Source: UBA4292 sp002395865 (GTDB lineage Bacteria > Bacillota > Clostridia > Lachnospirales > Lachnospiraceae). From it: a stretch of 64,000 nt of DNA. The DNA lies in NCBI GenBank assembly GCA_946533395.1, contig CAMNBU010000006.1, forward strand, positions 1 to 64,000. Reading direction: 5' to 3'. Of the stretch, positions 7,912 to 15,801 are shown in pieces. The notes beneath the pieces were generated by a model that was not told where the DNA came from, searched no databases, and saw only the letters and a list, made by a program, of their open reading frames with translations. The first letter of the stretch is position 1. The number at the start of each line of letters is the position of its first letter. A program made the position numbers and the translations under genes.

Positions 7912-9270
7912 TTAAATAACTCCGAAAAGTCTCGCAAGCAGTTCGGCCTGCTTAGCCTCGTAGCCTGGCTTTCCGAGAAGCGCGAACATATTCTTCTTGT
8001 AGCTCTCCACGCCGGGCTGGTTGAACGGATTGACAGCGAGGAGGTATCCGCTGACACCGCAGGCAAACTCATATGTGAAGAAGAGCTCGCCGAGCGAGAA
8101 CTCGTCCTGAGACTGAACATGCATCATGAAATTGGGTACTCCGCCGTCGGTGTGTGCGAGAACCGTACCGTTCATGGCGGAATTGTTTACGAAGGACATG
8201 GTCTTGCCGGCCAGATAGTTGAGGCCGTCGAGATCGTTCTCCGCCCTGTTTATCTCCACATCCGCCTTCGGGTTCTCGATATGGATGACAGTCTCGAACA
8301 TCAGCCTGCTGCCGGACTGGATGTACTGTCCCATGGAGTGAAGGTCGGTCGTGAAATCACATGCGGCCGGGAATATTCCGCGGTTGTCCTTGCCCTCACT
8401 CTCGCCGAAGAGCTGCTTCCACCATTCTGACAGATAGTGAAGACCGGGCTCATAGCCGCAGGTGATCTCTATGCTCTTGCCCTTGGAGTAGAGTATATTT
8501 CTCGCAGCCGCGTAAAGAAGTGCGGGGTTCTGTCTGTATGATGTGTTCAGAGCGATCTCCCTTGCGGCAGCCGCGCCCTGCATCAGGGCATCGATGTCCG
8601 CGCCGCTGACAGCGATGGGAAGAAGGCCAACAGCCGTGAGCACGGAGAAACGTCCTCCGACGTCATCCGGAACCACAAATGTCTCATAGCCCTCTGCATC
8701 CGAAAGGCGCTTCAATGCTCCCTTGGACTTATCGGTGGTGGCGTAGATCCTCTTGGCTGCCTCCTCCTTGCCGTATCTGTTCTCAAGTATCTCCTTGAAA
8801 ACTCTGAAGGCGATTGCCGGCTCGGTGGTGGTACCTGACTTGGAAATGACGTTTACGGAAAAATCCCTTCCCTCAACGAGGTCTGTCAGATGCTTGAGAT
8901 AGGTTCCGCTGATGCTGTTGCCCGCGAAATAGATCTCTGGTGTCTTCCTGACAGATGCGGGAAGATTGTTGTAGAAGCTGTGGCGAAGGAACTCGATGGC
9001 CGCCCTCGCGCCGAGGTAGGAACCGCCGATACCGATGACGATCAGCACTTCCGAATCGGACTGGATCTTTGCAGCCGCCTGCTTGATCCTCGCGAACTCC
9101 TCCTTGTCATAGTTTACAGGAAGATCGATCCAGCCGAGGAAATCGTTCCCGGCGCCGGTCTTCTCGACAAGTGTCTTCTTGGCTACCTCAACCAGAGGCT
9201 CGATATTTGCAAGCTCCTCATCTGTCACAAAGTTCTTTGCTCTGGACAGATCAAATCTTATGTTGGCCAT
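7912..9270 (-). CDS. pgi: Glucose-6-phosphate isomerase
   Basis: Interconverts glucose-6-phosphate and fructose-6-phosphate in glycolysis. The 452-residue protein has the GIGGSYLGARAA phosphate-binding loop, the SKSGTTTEPAIAF signature 1 region, the QLFGESEGKD segment with the catalytic Glu, and the C-terminal active-site Lys region (GVESYKKNM). Its length matches the short Firmicute type. I chose the ATG at 9270 (MANIRFDLS...) because AAGGAG lies 8 bases upstream; an in-frame start at 9303 is not supported. It is transcribed from a good promoter at 9315-9342, above which lies a sequence resembling a Rex site. Confidence 0.96.
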   Translation of the reverse strand: MANIRFDLSRAKNFVTDEELANIEPLVEVAKKTLVEKTGAGNDFLGWIDLPVNYDKEEFARIKQAAAKIQSDSEVLIVIGIGGSYLGARAAIEFLRHSFYNNLPASVRKTPEIYFAGNSISGTYLKHLTDLVEGRDFSVNVISKSGTTTEPAIAFRVFKEILENRYGKEEAAKRIYATTDKSKGALKRLSDAEGYETFVVPDDVGGRFSVLTAVGLLPIAVSGADIDALMQGAAAAREIALNTSYRQNPALLYAAARNILYSKGKSIEITCGYEPGLHYLSEWWKQLFGESEGKDNRGIFPAACDFTTDLHSMGQYIQSGSRLMFETVIHIENPKADVEINRAENDLDGLNYLAGKTMSFVNNSAMNGTVLAHTDGGVPNFMMHVQSQDEFSLGELFFTYEFACGVSGYLLAVNPFNQPGVESYKKNMFALLGKPGYEAKQAELLARLFGVI

Positions 9271-9314
9271 TGTATTATTCTCCTTGATCTTTATCGCCTG
9301 CAACAGGCAGTATC

Positions 9315-9342
9315 ATTATAATCATTTTCACGTGAATTTCAA
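9315..9342 (-). promoter_or_regulatory. Promoter of pgi
   Basis: Minus-strand TTGAAA (9337-9342), 16-base spacer, TATAAT (9315-9320). The spacer contains the 10-bp palindrome TTCACGTGAA (9328-9337). Just upstream, 9351-9368 reads TTGTTAAAATCTTATCAA, one base away from the pattern TTGTTA-N6-TAACAA. Confidence 0.65.
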
Positions 9343-9375
9343 TAATAAGATTGTTAAAATCTTATCAAATCTTTC

Positions 9376-9627
9376 TCACTCATCAAAGAAAATGCCCGAA
9401 GTGAATGAGCTGAAGACCGATGCGACCACTATTACGGCCACTATCACCACAAGAATGATGATGCACGCGAGGAAAATGCCCACATCAAAGCCCTCCTCCG
9501 TCGTAAGACCGGTAACTATCCCCTCGGCCTGCGAGGCCTCCTCCCCGGCAAATGTGCTCACAGCGCCGGTAAACACACACAGCGCCGCCACCGCCAGAAG
9601 AGCGAATATCCTTTTTAACTGCTTCAT
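9376..9627 (-). CDS. Small secreted or membrane protein of unknown function
   Basis: An 83-residue protein starting MKQLKRIFALLAVAALCVF, a typical signal peptide with a likely cleavage region around TFAGEE. A short acidic linker is followed by one strongly hydrophobic segment (FLACIIILVVIVAVIVVASV) and a short tail ending FFDE. It is probably a single-span membrane protein exposed outside. AAGGTAC ahead of the ATG at 9627 acts as the ribosome site and belongs to the structured motif at 9632-9699. It lies between murG and pgi on the same strand. I know no family for it. Confidence 0.65.
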   Translation of the reverse strand: MKQLKRIFALLAVAALCVFTGAVSTFAGEEASQAEGIVTGLTTEEGFDVGIFLACIIILVVIVAVIVVASVFSSFTSGIFFDE

Positions 9628-9631
9628 TTTT

Positions 9632-9699
9632 TGTACCTTGACGCAGGCATGGTGCACATCGGTGTCGTGCCTGCCGCGACACCGGTGAAAGTTTGAAGG
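9632..9699 (-). ncRNA. Structured leader motif shared with the tatD-trkH spacer
   Basis: A 68-base segment directly upstream of the small membrane protein gene. Its first 33 bases match 44913-44945 at about 28 of 33 positions and its last 18 match 44950-44967 at about 15 of 18. Between them lies a hairpin of different length in each copy (11 bp here, 7 bp there). The stem differs by a paired change (T-A here, C-G there), as expected if base pairing is conserved. The strand is a guess from the gene it precedes; it may be a cis-regulatory leader or part of a repeat family. Confidence 0.5.
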
Positions 9700-9707
9700 A
9701 TCATCTA

Positions 9708-10799
9708 TCAAGCTTTACCGTCTCCGCGAAGATTCTCGCGCACTGCCGCGTCTATCTCGCGCATGACGGACTTCACGCCGTCGCTGAGCGAGCCGTACTC
9801 TATGGAGCGCACATAATCGACACGGTTCTCATATACATATTTGACGGCCTCTATGATGGAGTCCGGATTCATCTTCTCCTCCTGCAGAACGTACGAAAAC
9901 CCCTGCTTTCTGAAGGACTCCGCGTTCTGTATCTGATCGCCCCTGCTCACTGCGGCGGATAGGGGCACGAGAACGGACGGCTTCCTAAGAGCCGCTATCT
10001 CGCATATCGAATTCGCTCCCGCCCTGGACAGTATCACATCCGCCGCCGCGTACACATCCTTCATCTCCTCGGAGACGTATTCAAACTGAGCGTAGCCGCG
10101 GGTGCCTTTAAGACTCTCGTCCGCATTGCCCCTGCCGCACAGATGGATGACCTCGAAGCTCTCAAGAAGTACAGGAAGCGCTGCGCGCAGAGCCTCGTTG
10201 ATGACCTTCGCACCTGTGCTTCCGCCCATGACCATCAGTACCGGCTTCTCACCCGTAAGGCCCGCAAACGCAAGCCCCGCGTCGCGGCTTCCCTCTAAAA
10301 GCTCCTGCCTGATCGGTGAACCGGTCACGACAGACTTATCCGTGGGGAGATTCGCCAGCGCCTCGGGGAAATTCGCGCAGATCTTGTAAGCCTTCTTTAT
10401 GCAGAGCTTGTTCGCGAGCCCCGGGCTCATGTCGGATTCATGTATCACCACGGGCACCTTCCTTTTGGCCGCGGCCCACACCACGGGCACGGCCACGAAA
10501 CCGCCCTTGGAGAAGACGACGTCCGGATTGTACTCCTTTATTATCTTCTTCGCCTCGAAATAGCCCTTTATAACGCGGAAGGGGTCGGAGAAATTCTTCC
10601 AGGAGAAATATCTCCTGAACTTGCCTGTGGACACGCCCTTATACGGGATGCCCTCCCTCTCTATCAGCTCCTTCTCCATACCGTCGTAGGAGCCGATATA
10701 CATTATCTCGAACTCAGCCTTCCTCAGAGACGGAAGAAGCGCTATATTCGGTGTGACATGACCGGCGGTGCCGCCGCCGGTTAAGATTATCTTCTTCAA
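9708..10799 (-). CDS. murG: Lipid II synthase (UDP-GlcNAc:lipid I GlcNAc transferase)
   Basis: Transfers GlcNAc from UDP-GlcNAc to lipid I at the inner face of the membrane, producing lipid II. The 363-residue GT28 protein has the first glycine-rich motif GGGTAGHVTPN at residues 8-18, the SKGGFVAVPVVWAA motif and the C-terminal UDP-GlcNAc region (ILSRAGANSICEIAALRKPSVLVPLS). Its length is normal. It is the last gene of the ispE-gntR-DUF1934-murG run, 13 bases after DUF1934. Confidence 0.96.
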   Translation of the reverse strand: MKKIILTGGGTAGHVTPNIALLPSLRKAEFEIMYIGSYDGMEKELIEREGIPYKGVSTGKFRRYFSWKNFSDPFRVIKGYFEAKKIIKEYNPDVVFSKGGFVAVPVVWAAAKRKVPVVIHESDMSPGLANKLCIKKAYKICANFPEALANLPTDKSVVTGSPIRQELLEGSRDAGLAFAGLTGEKPVLMVMGGSTGAKVINEALRAALPVLLESFEVIHLCGRGNADESLKGTRGYAQFEYVSEEMKDVYAAADVILSRAGANSICEIAALRKPSVLVPLSAAVSRGDQIQNAESFRKQGFSYVLQEEKMNPDSIIEAVKYVYENRVDYVRSIEYGSLSDGVKSVMREIDAAVRENLRGDGKA

Positions 10800-10812
10800 T
10801 TATCCCACCCCG

Positions 10813-11229
10813 TCATCCGAGCTCCACCTCGAGTCCGAGCACATTCTCACCGACGTACTGTCCGTCCATGTATATGCTGTAACCGAACTCCCAGATAAAG
10901 CCGTTTTCCTTCTCGGTCTTGTTTATATACTTCGTGGTGGTGCCAAGATTCACCTTGCCCATGGGCGTTATGTAGATGCTGTTGTCCGTAAGACCCTCAC
11001 AGAAATTCATCCTGACGGAGATGTAGCCGTTTTTCACGACGATGATACCGTTGCGGGTCTCCTTTACGAGGGTGCGGACCTTGCCGCCGTCCTCCATCAT
11101 CTCGCCGTAGAGCACATATCTCCTTCCGTCCTTGACGTAGTATTCGCCCATAACACGGGTCTGTTGGCTGTCCTTCTCGCCGTCGATCTCCTGCGACCCG
11201 TAAACTCTCACACTGACTCTGTTCTTCAC
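10813..11229 (-). CDS. DUF1934 family beta-barrel protein
   Basis: A 138-residue cytoplasmic protein of the DUF1934 (YwiB-like) family, thought to form a small beta-barrel; the function is not known to me. Family cues are the alternating beta pattern of the N-terminus (NRVSVRVYGSQEIDGEKD), GKVRTLVKETRNGIIVVKNG and the TPMGKVNLGTTTKYINKT segment. It overlaps the end of the GntR regulator by 4 bases (ATGA) and lies 13 bases before murG, so it is translationally coupled to both neighbours. Confidence 0.82.
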   Translation of the reverse strand: MKNRVSVRVYGSQEIDGEKDSQQTRVMGEYYVKDGRRYVLYGEMMEDGGKVRTLVKETRNGIIVVKNGYISVRMNFCEGLTDNSIYITPMGKVNLGTTTKYINKTEKENGFIWEFGYSIYMDGQYVGENVLGLEVELG

Positions 11230-11927
11230 TTCACACCACTCTTCCTGTTACCGATATTCATACGAACGGTCTCCTCCTGATTGAGAAGATGCTCATGCAT
11301 CACTCGCTTGGCCTCCTCGGGATCCCGCTTCTCAAGCGCGGCCACGATGGCTTTGTGCTCCGTGACGAGCCTCTGCCTGCCCTTCGACACCTTTATATGC
11401 TCCAGGCGGTAGCGGTACATCTGCTCCTTCAGATTGTTCAGGACCTGGATGAGCTTGTCGTTGTTGCATGCCTCATATATCAACTCATGGAAATGCTCGT
11501 CCGCCTCGGCAATGGCTATCACATCTCCCTGTGAGAGCGTGTTCTCGAAGTTCACGTTAGCCTTCTTGATATCCATCATCTGGTTGGTGGTTATCCTCTC
11601 GCAGGCCAGCTCCAGAGCGAGGTTCTCCAGACCCTCCCTGACCTCGAGGACATCCTTCATGTTCTTCTCGGAGATACGCGCTACCTCCGCGCCGCGTCTG
11701 GGTATCATGAGGACCAGTCCCTCCAGCTCCAACTTCCTGATGGCCTCCCTGACGGGAGTTCGGCTGACTCCCAGCTTGCCCGCGAGACTCACTTCCATGA
11801 GTCTCTCACCGGGCTCGAGCTCGCCCTTAAGTATCGCCTGGCGAAGTGTGTTGAACACCACATCGCGAAGAGGCAGATACTCGCTCATATTTATCTTCAG
11901 ATACTCTTCGATCTTCTCATCCTGCAT
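11226..11927 (-). CDS. GntR-family transcriptional regulator (FCD type)
   Basis: DNA-binding regulator of 233 residues. Residues about 18-85 form the winged helix-turn-helix (VFNTLRQAILKGELEPGERL, then KLGVSRTPVREAIRKLELEG). The rest is an all-helical FCD effector domain, where MKDVLEVREGLENLALELA, DEHFHELIYEACNND and VTEHKAIVAALEKRD hold the metal and ligand residues. The effector is unknown. The gene overlaps ispE by 11 bases and DUF1934 by 4. An alternative start at Met14 (11888) would leave the DNA-binding domain intact. Confidence 0.9.
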   Translation of the reverse strand: MQDEKIEEYLKINMSEYLPLRDVVFNTLRQAILKGELEPGERLMEVSLAGKLGVSRTPVREAIRKLELEGLVLMIPRRGAEVARISEKNMKDVLEVREGLENLALELACERITTNQMMDIKKANVNFENTLSQGDVIAIAEADEHFHELIYEACNNDKLIQVLNNLKEQMYRYRLEHIKVSKGRQRLVTEHKAIVAALEKRDPEEAKRVMHEHLLNQEETVRMNIGNRKSGVK

Positions 11928-12798
11928 AATGATTACCCCTGCAAAAACCTGTCACCGCAACATCCGAGCAAAGGCCCGAAGCCTTAAGTTCCTCTGCCGC
12001 GCGCTGCGCATCCCTTTCATCCTCAAAAAGCCCGAAAACGGTCGGCCCGCTTCCGCTCATCATGGCGCCTGCGGCGCCGTTTTCCCTTAAAATATCCTCC
12101 AGGGCGCCGATAGCCGGGTACATCTGACCCGTCACGGCCTCCAGACTGTTCTCCATAAGCGCCGCGACCCGCCTGATATCTCCTGCCTCAAGCGACCCGC
12201 ATACCGCGTCCACATCCGGATGCGGATAATTCCCCGCATCCACGGCCTCGTAGACTGCCTTCGTGGATACGGCAACCGGCGGCTTAGCTATCACCACGGT
12301 GCAGTCGCAGGTCTTAAGCGATGTGAGCACCTCGCCTATGCCCTGCGCCCTTGCGGCTCCTCCCATAAGACAGAAGGGCACGTCGGCACCCACCTTAACG
12401 CCTACGTCCCGAAGCTCCTTGTCCGTAAGCCCCAGCCCGTACAGACTGTTCACGGCCACTATCACAGCAGCCGCATCCGTGCTCCCGCCCGCGAGCCCCG
12501 CGGCCATGGGTATCCTTTTTTCTATCGTAATGGTCATTCCGCCGCCGATGGAATACATATCGCACATCCGCCTCGCGGCCTTTACGGCGATATTTCCCTC
12601 ACCCGCCAGCTCCGGCACATTGCAGACGATGTCTATGCCCGGCTCATTCTTTTTGCGAACACTCACGCTGTCATACACGGCGATGCTCTGCATCACCATA
12701 TCCACAGTGTGATACCCGTCCGGCCGTCTTCCGACCACGTCAAGGGCGAGATTGATCTTCGCCGCGGCCATGACCGTCAGTTCATCTGTACTGTTCAT
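11917..12798 (-). CDS. ispE: 4-diphosphocytidyl-2-C-methyl-D-erythritol kinase
   Basis: GHMP kinase that phosphorylates CDP-ME in the methylerythritol phosphate route to isoprenoids. The 293-residue protein has the AAAKINLALDVVGRRPDGYH start, the ATP loop PMAAGLAGGSTDAAAVIVA and the third GHMP motif (AAGAMMSGSGPTVFGLF). It has the usual length. It is the first gene of the run leading to murG, and undecaprenyl lipid needs isoprenoids, so the link to lipid II synthesis makes sense. It is transcribed from the promoter at 12834-12861. Confidence 0.95.
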   Translation of the reverse strand: MNSTDELTVMAAAKINLALDVVGRRPDGYHTVDMVMQSIAVYDSVSVRKKNEPGIDIVCNVPELAGEGNIAVKAARRMCDMYSIGGGMTITIEKRIPMAAGLAGGSTDAAAVIVAVNSLYGLGLTDKELRDVGVKVGADVPFCLMGGAARAQGIGEVLTSLKTCDCTVVIAKPPVAVSTKAVYEAVDAGNYPHPDVDAVCGSLEAGDIRRVAALMENSLEAVTGQMYPAIGALEDILRENGAAGAMMSGSGPTVFGLFEDERDAQRAAEELKASGLCSDVAVTGFCRGNHYAG

Positions 12799-12833
12799 GG
12801 TGTCCCAGCTCCGTGTACTTTATTTCATACATT

Positions 12834-12861
12834 ATTATACACAACTTAGCGCTCTTTTCAA
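12834..12861 (-). promoter_or_regulatory. Promoter of the ispE-gntR-DUF1934-murG run
   Basis: Minus-strand TTGAAA (12856-12861), 16-base spacer, TATAAT (12834-12839). The leader to the ispE ATG is about 35 bases. Confidence 0.65.
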
Positions 12862-12886
12862 GTCCAAATTCTGTGGGAGCGTGCGC

Positions 12887-12915
12887 TTGACAAAACTGCG
12901 CATTGGTTTTAAGAT
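12887..12915 (+). promoter_or_regulatory. Promoter of the cation antiporter gene
   Basis: TTGACA (12887-12892), 17-base spacer, TAAGAT (12910-12915). The transcript would begin near 12922, giving a GC-rich leader of about 75 bases before the ATG at 12996. The leader can pair GCGGGC with GCCCGC. No ligand-binding motif is recognised. Confidence 0.6.
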
Positions 12916-12995
12916 AGGACGTGGTTTTTATGTATGCATTATCTTCCGGCCGGCTGCGGGCGAAGCCGGGAGAGCCATCCGCCCGCTTTCATATC

Positions 12996-13967
12996 ATGGA
13001 GATCTTTTTACCGATACTACTGCTCATCGTGGGCTTCGCTTTTCTGGTATACGGAGCCGACTTTTTCGTCGATGGCTGCTGCGCGGTCGCCAGGACGCTT
13101 CACATACCGCCGCTCATCATCGGTCTGACGATAGTGGCTCTGGGTACGAGCGCCCCCGAGGCCGCGGTGTCCATCACCGCCGCGCTTACCGGCAGCGACG
13201 GCCTCTCTGCCGGCAACTGCGTGGGCTCGAATATTTTCAACCTCCTCGTTGTCGTCGGATTGTGCGCCCTTTTCAACCCCGTGCCTGTCGGAAGTAAGGT
13301 CTTAAAGCGTGACTTCCCCTTCTCTCTTATAGTGGAGGGTCTCGTCCTTCTTCTCCTGAGTGACTTCCTCTTCGGCAAGACGACCAATATGCTCGGCCAT
13401 GTAGCGGGATTTTCTCTCTTCGGCCTCTACATCGTATATCTCATCGTGCTGATCATCGACGCGCGCCGCTTTAAGACAGTGGAGCCGGCTGAGGACGAGG
13501 CAAAGGACATGCCCCTGTGGAAGAGCTTCCTGATCATCGTCGTCGGCGCCGCCGCGGTTGTATTCGGCGGCGACTTAGTAGTCGACGAGGCAGTGGTGAT
13601 AGCGAAATTCTTCGGCATGAGCGACACTCTGATCGGTCTGTCGATCGTAGCTATCGGCACCTCGCTTCCCGAGCTTGCCACATCCATCGTTGCCGCAAAG
13701 AAGGGCGAGCTCGAGCTGGCACTCGGAAACTGCATCGGCTCTAACATAGCGAACTTCCTATTCGTTCTGGGTCTCTCGAGCGGTATTTCCACAGTCATCG
13801 TCGGCCCGAATGTGATCGTAGACACAATCATACTCATTGCGGCTTCGCTGCTCGTATACATCGTCTGCATCGCAAAAAAGAAGCTTGGCCGGCCCGAAGG
13901 CATAGCCATGCTTCTCATCTACGCCGCATACACAGCGTTCATATTCTCACGCGAGCTGATCCACTAA
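12996..13967 (+). CDS. Calcium/sodium antiporter (CaCA family, YrbG-like)
   Basis: Ten-span membrane exchanger of 323 residues. It carries the two inverted alpha-repeats of the Na/Ca exchanger family: VALGTSAPEAAVSITAAL with GNCVGSNIFNLL, and VAIGTSLPELATSIVAA with GNCIGSNIANFLFVLG. The acidic loop in the middle (VEPAEDEAKDMP) is short. I placed the start at 12996 (MEIFLPILLL) by family length. An earlier ATG at 12930 lies within a few bases of the predicted transcript start and would add an atypical tail. The stop overlaps the stop of xth by 3 bases on the other strand, so the two genes converge without a spacer. Confidence 0.9.
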   Translation: MEIFLPILLLIVGFAFLVYGADFFVDGCCAVARTLHIPPLIIGLTIVALGTSAPEAAVSITAALTGSDGLSAGNCVGSNIFNLLVVVGLCALFNPVPVGSKVLKRDFPFSLIVEGLVLLLLSDFLFGKTTNMLGHVAGFSLFGLYIVYLIVLIIDARRFKTVEPAEDEAKDMPLWKSFLIIVVGAAAVVFGGDLVVDEAVVIAKFFGMSDTLIGLSIVAIGTSLPELATSIVAAKKGELELALGNCIGSNIANFLFVLGLSSGISTVIVGPNVIVDTIILIAASLLVYIVCIAKKKLGRPEGIAMLLIYAAYTAFIFSRELIH

Positions 13968-14722
13968 ATATCAAGAGTAAGCTCGACAGGACAATGGTCG
14001 GAACCGTACACATCCGAATGGATGGCGGCTCCGGCCAGTTTTTCTTTTAAGTCATCCGAAGCGATAAAATAATCAATGCGCCAACCTGCGTTCTTCTCCC
14101 TGGCCTTAAACATGTAGGACCACCACGAATACACCCCCGTCCTGTCGGGGTAGAAATATCTGAAGGTGTCGATAAAGCCTGCCGAGAGCAGCTCGGTCAT
14201 CTTCTGCCTCTCCTCGTCGGTAAATCCCGCGTTGCGGTGATTTGACGAGGGGTTCTTCAGGTCGATCTCCTCATGCGCCACATTCAGATCTCCGCACATG
14301 ACAACCGGTTTTTTCGCCTTGAGCGAAAGAAGGTACTCCCTGAAATCATCCTCCCATACCATGCGGTATGAGAGCCTCTCGAGCTCTCTCTTGGAGTTCG
14401 GTGTGTAGACGCACACGAAATACCACTTCTCAAACTCCAGTGTGATGATGCGCCCCTCGCCCTCGTGCTCGGGCTTTCCCATGCCGTATGTCACAGCCAC
14501 GGGCTCCTCCTTCGAAAAGACAGCCGTGCCTGAGTAGCCCTTTTTATCCGCATAGCTCCAATAGCAGTTATACCCATCCGGCGCAAACTCCACCTGTCCC
14601 TCGCTGACCTTGGTCTCCTGAAGGCAGAACACGTCCGCATCCGCTGCCGCAAAAAAGTCGCAAAAGCCCTTTCCCATGCAGCTTCTTATTCCGTTCACAT
14701 TCCATGATATTAGCTTTTTCAT
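13964..14722 (-). CDS. xth: Exodeoxyribonuclease III / AP endonuclease
   Basis: Base-excision repair enzyme that cuts 5' to abasic sites and degrades duplex ends from 3'. The 252-residue protein has the first family motif KLISWNVNGIRSC, the LQETKV metal Glu, the GDLNVAHEEIDLKNP motif, SWWSYMFKAREKNAGWRIDY and the terminal SDHCPVEL with catalytic Asp-His. I placed the start at 14722 (MKKLISWNV); AGGAGGGG lies about 14 bases upstream. It follows the acyltransferase gene by 20 bases on the same strand and may share its transcript. Confidence 0.95.
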   Translation of the reverse strand: MKKLISWNVNGIRSCMGKGFCDFFAAADADVFCLQETKVSEGQVEFAPDGYNCYWSYADKKGYSGTAVFSKEEPVAVTYGMGKPEHEGEGRIITLEFEKWYFVCVYTPNSKRELERLSYRMVWEDDFREYLLSLKAKKPVVMCGDLNVAHEEIDLKNPSSNHRNAGFTDEERQKMTELLSAGFIDTFRYFYPDRTGVYSWWSYMFKAREKNAGWRIDYFIASDDLKEKLAGAAIHSDVYGSDHCPVELTLDI

Positions 14723-14742
14723 AGAAAATGCAGCCCCTCCTT

Positions 14743-15801
14743 TCAGGAAGCTCTTCTCTTGGAAAGCTGTTTTACGCTTTTCGTGAGGTTGTTGACCGTA
14801 TATGACAGGTAGTAGAGGATGACACCGCTCACCACCGAGAGCACGATCTGCGCGACTATCACCGCACCCGTCGCGGGAAAAAGCCTCCCCGCCAGGTCCG
14901 AGCCCAGAAGCAGTGTGATGACGCCGTGGTGGACGAGATACACCTCGTAGGAATATCTGCAGCACATATCGAATATGCCGTAGACCACCTGTGACCTGTT
15001 GAATACAGGCTCGAGCCACGCGAAGAATATAAATATGGCCAAAGCATTGGCGCTTATCAAAAACGCCTCCGGCACCGGCAGTCTCACCGGCAGCAGCACC
15101 ATGAGGAGCATCACAATGATGCTCATGAGGAAGTGCTGCTTCTGCAGCTTCTTCCAGTTCATCGCCATGTACATGCCCACCATGAAATCGAACACCTTCA
15201 TGATGAGGTTCGTGTGTACTGCGGTGAGGAACATTCCGCCGTGACCGGTGTTATACAAGAACGCTATGATGATATATATCGCCAGTGCGACCCTCATGGT
15301 CAGCTTCGGCTTTTTTCGCATGGCGTAAAAAAGCAGTGGAAATATCAGATACATTATGACGAGAGGTCCCATGAACCACTCGCCGGCGCCCAGATAGAAT
15401 GTCCCCGCTCCAAGAGTGAACAGATATCCGTCCTGAGCGAATACGTTTGCGATGATCTTCCACGGCTCAAACCAGTCCGGAACGGCACACTTGAAAAGGA
15501 CCACGAAAAAAATCACGGATACTATCCAGTACGGGATCATTATCCGCACGACACGCTTCCTGTAATACTTTTTCAGATCGATCCTGTCACTCTTCTCGAA
15601 GCTGTGCATGAGTCCCATGCCCGAGAGCATGAAAAATATAGCAACGCCTGTGCTTGCGACGTGGACGTTGCTGTTTGAATAGAGTGAGGGATCGTAGGGC
15701 AGACGGCCGGCCATCTGCGCCTCGATCAATATGTGGTAATACATTATCGCCCCGAAGCACAGTATCCTCAGGACGTTCATGAAGCGGATATTCTCTCGCA
15801 T
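14743..15801 (-). CDS. Membrane acyltransferase, acyltransferase-3 family
   Basis: Multi-span protein of 352 residues that probably O-acylates a surface or secreted carbohydrate. The N-terminus has the family pattern: RFMNVLRILCFGAIMYYHI with the conserved Arg and His, then TGVAIFFMLSGMGLMHSF and a KKYYRKRVVRIMIPYWI segment. About ten hydrophobic helices follow. The acceptor cannot be predicted. Its ATG shares one base with the TAA stop of yebC, so it is translationally coupled although the functions look unrelated. Confidence 0.88.
   Translation of the reverse strand: MRENIRFMNVLRILCFGAIMYYHILIEAQMAGRLPYDPSLYSNSNVHVASTGVAIFFMLSGMGLMHSFEKSDRIDLKKYYRKRVVRIMIPYWIVSVIFFVVLFKCAVPDWFEPWKIIANVFAQDGYLFTLGAGTFYLGAGEWFMGPLVIMYLIFPLLFYAMRKKPKLTMRVALAIYIIIAFLYNTGHGGMFLTAVHTNLIMKVFDFMVGMYMAMNWKKLQKQHFLMSIIVMLLMVLLPVRLPVPEAFLISANALAIFIFFAWLEPVFNRSQVVYGIFDMCCRYSYEVYLVHHGVITLLLGSDLAGRLFPATGAVIVAQIVLSVVSGVILYYLSYTVNNLTKSVKQLSKRRAS

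Noticed and set aside
12930..12995. N-terminal extension of the cation antiporter from the ATG at 12930
   Set aside because: The predicted transcript starts within a few bases of it, so the AGGACGTGG-like ribosome site would not be transcribed, and the extension is unlike family members.
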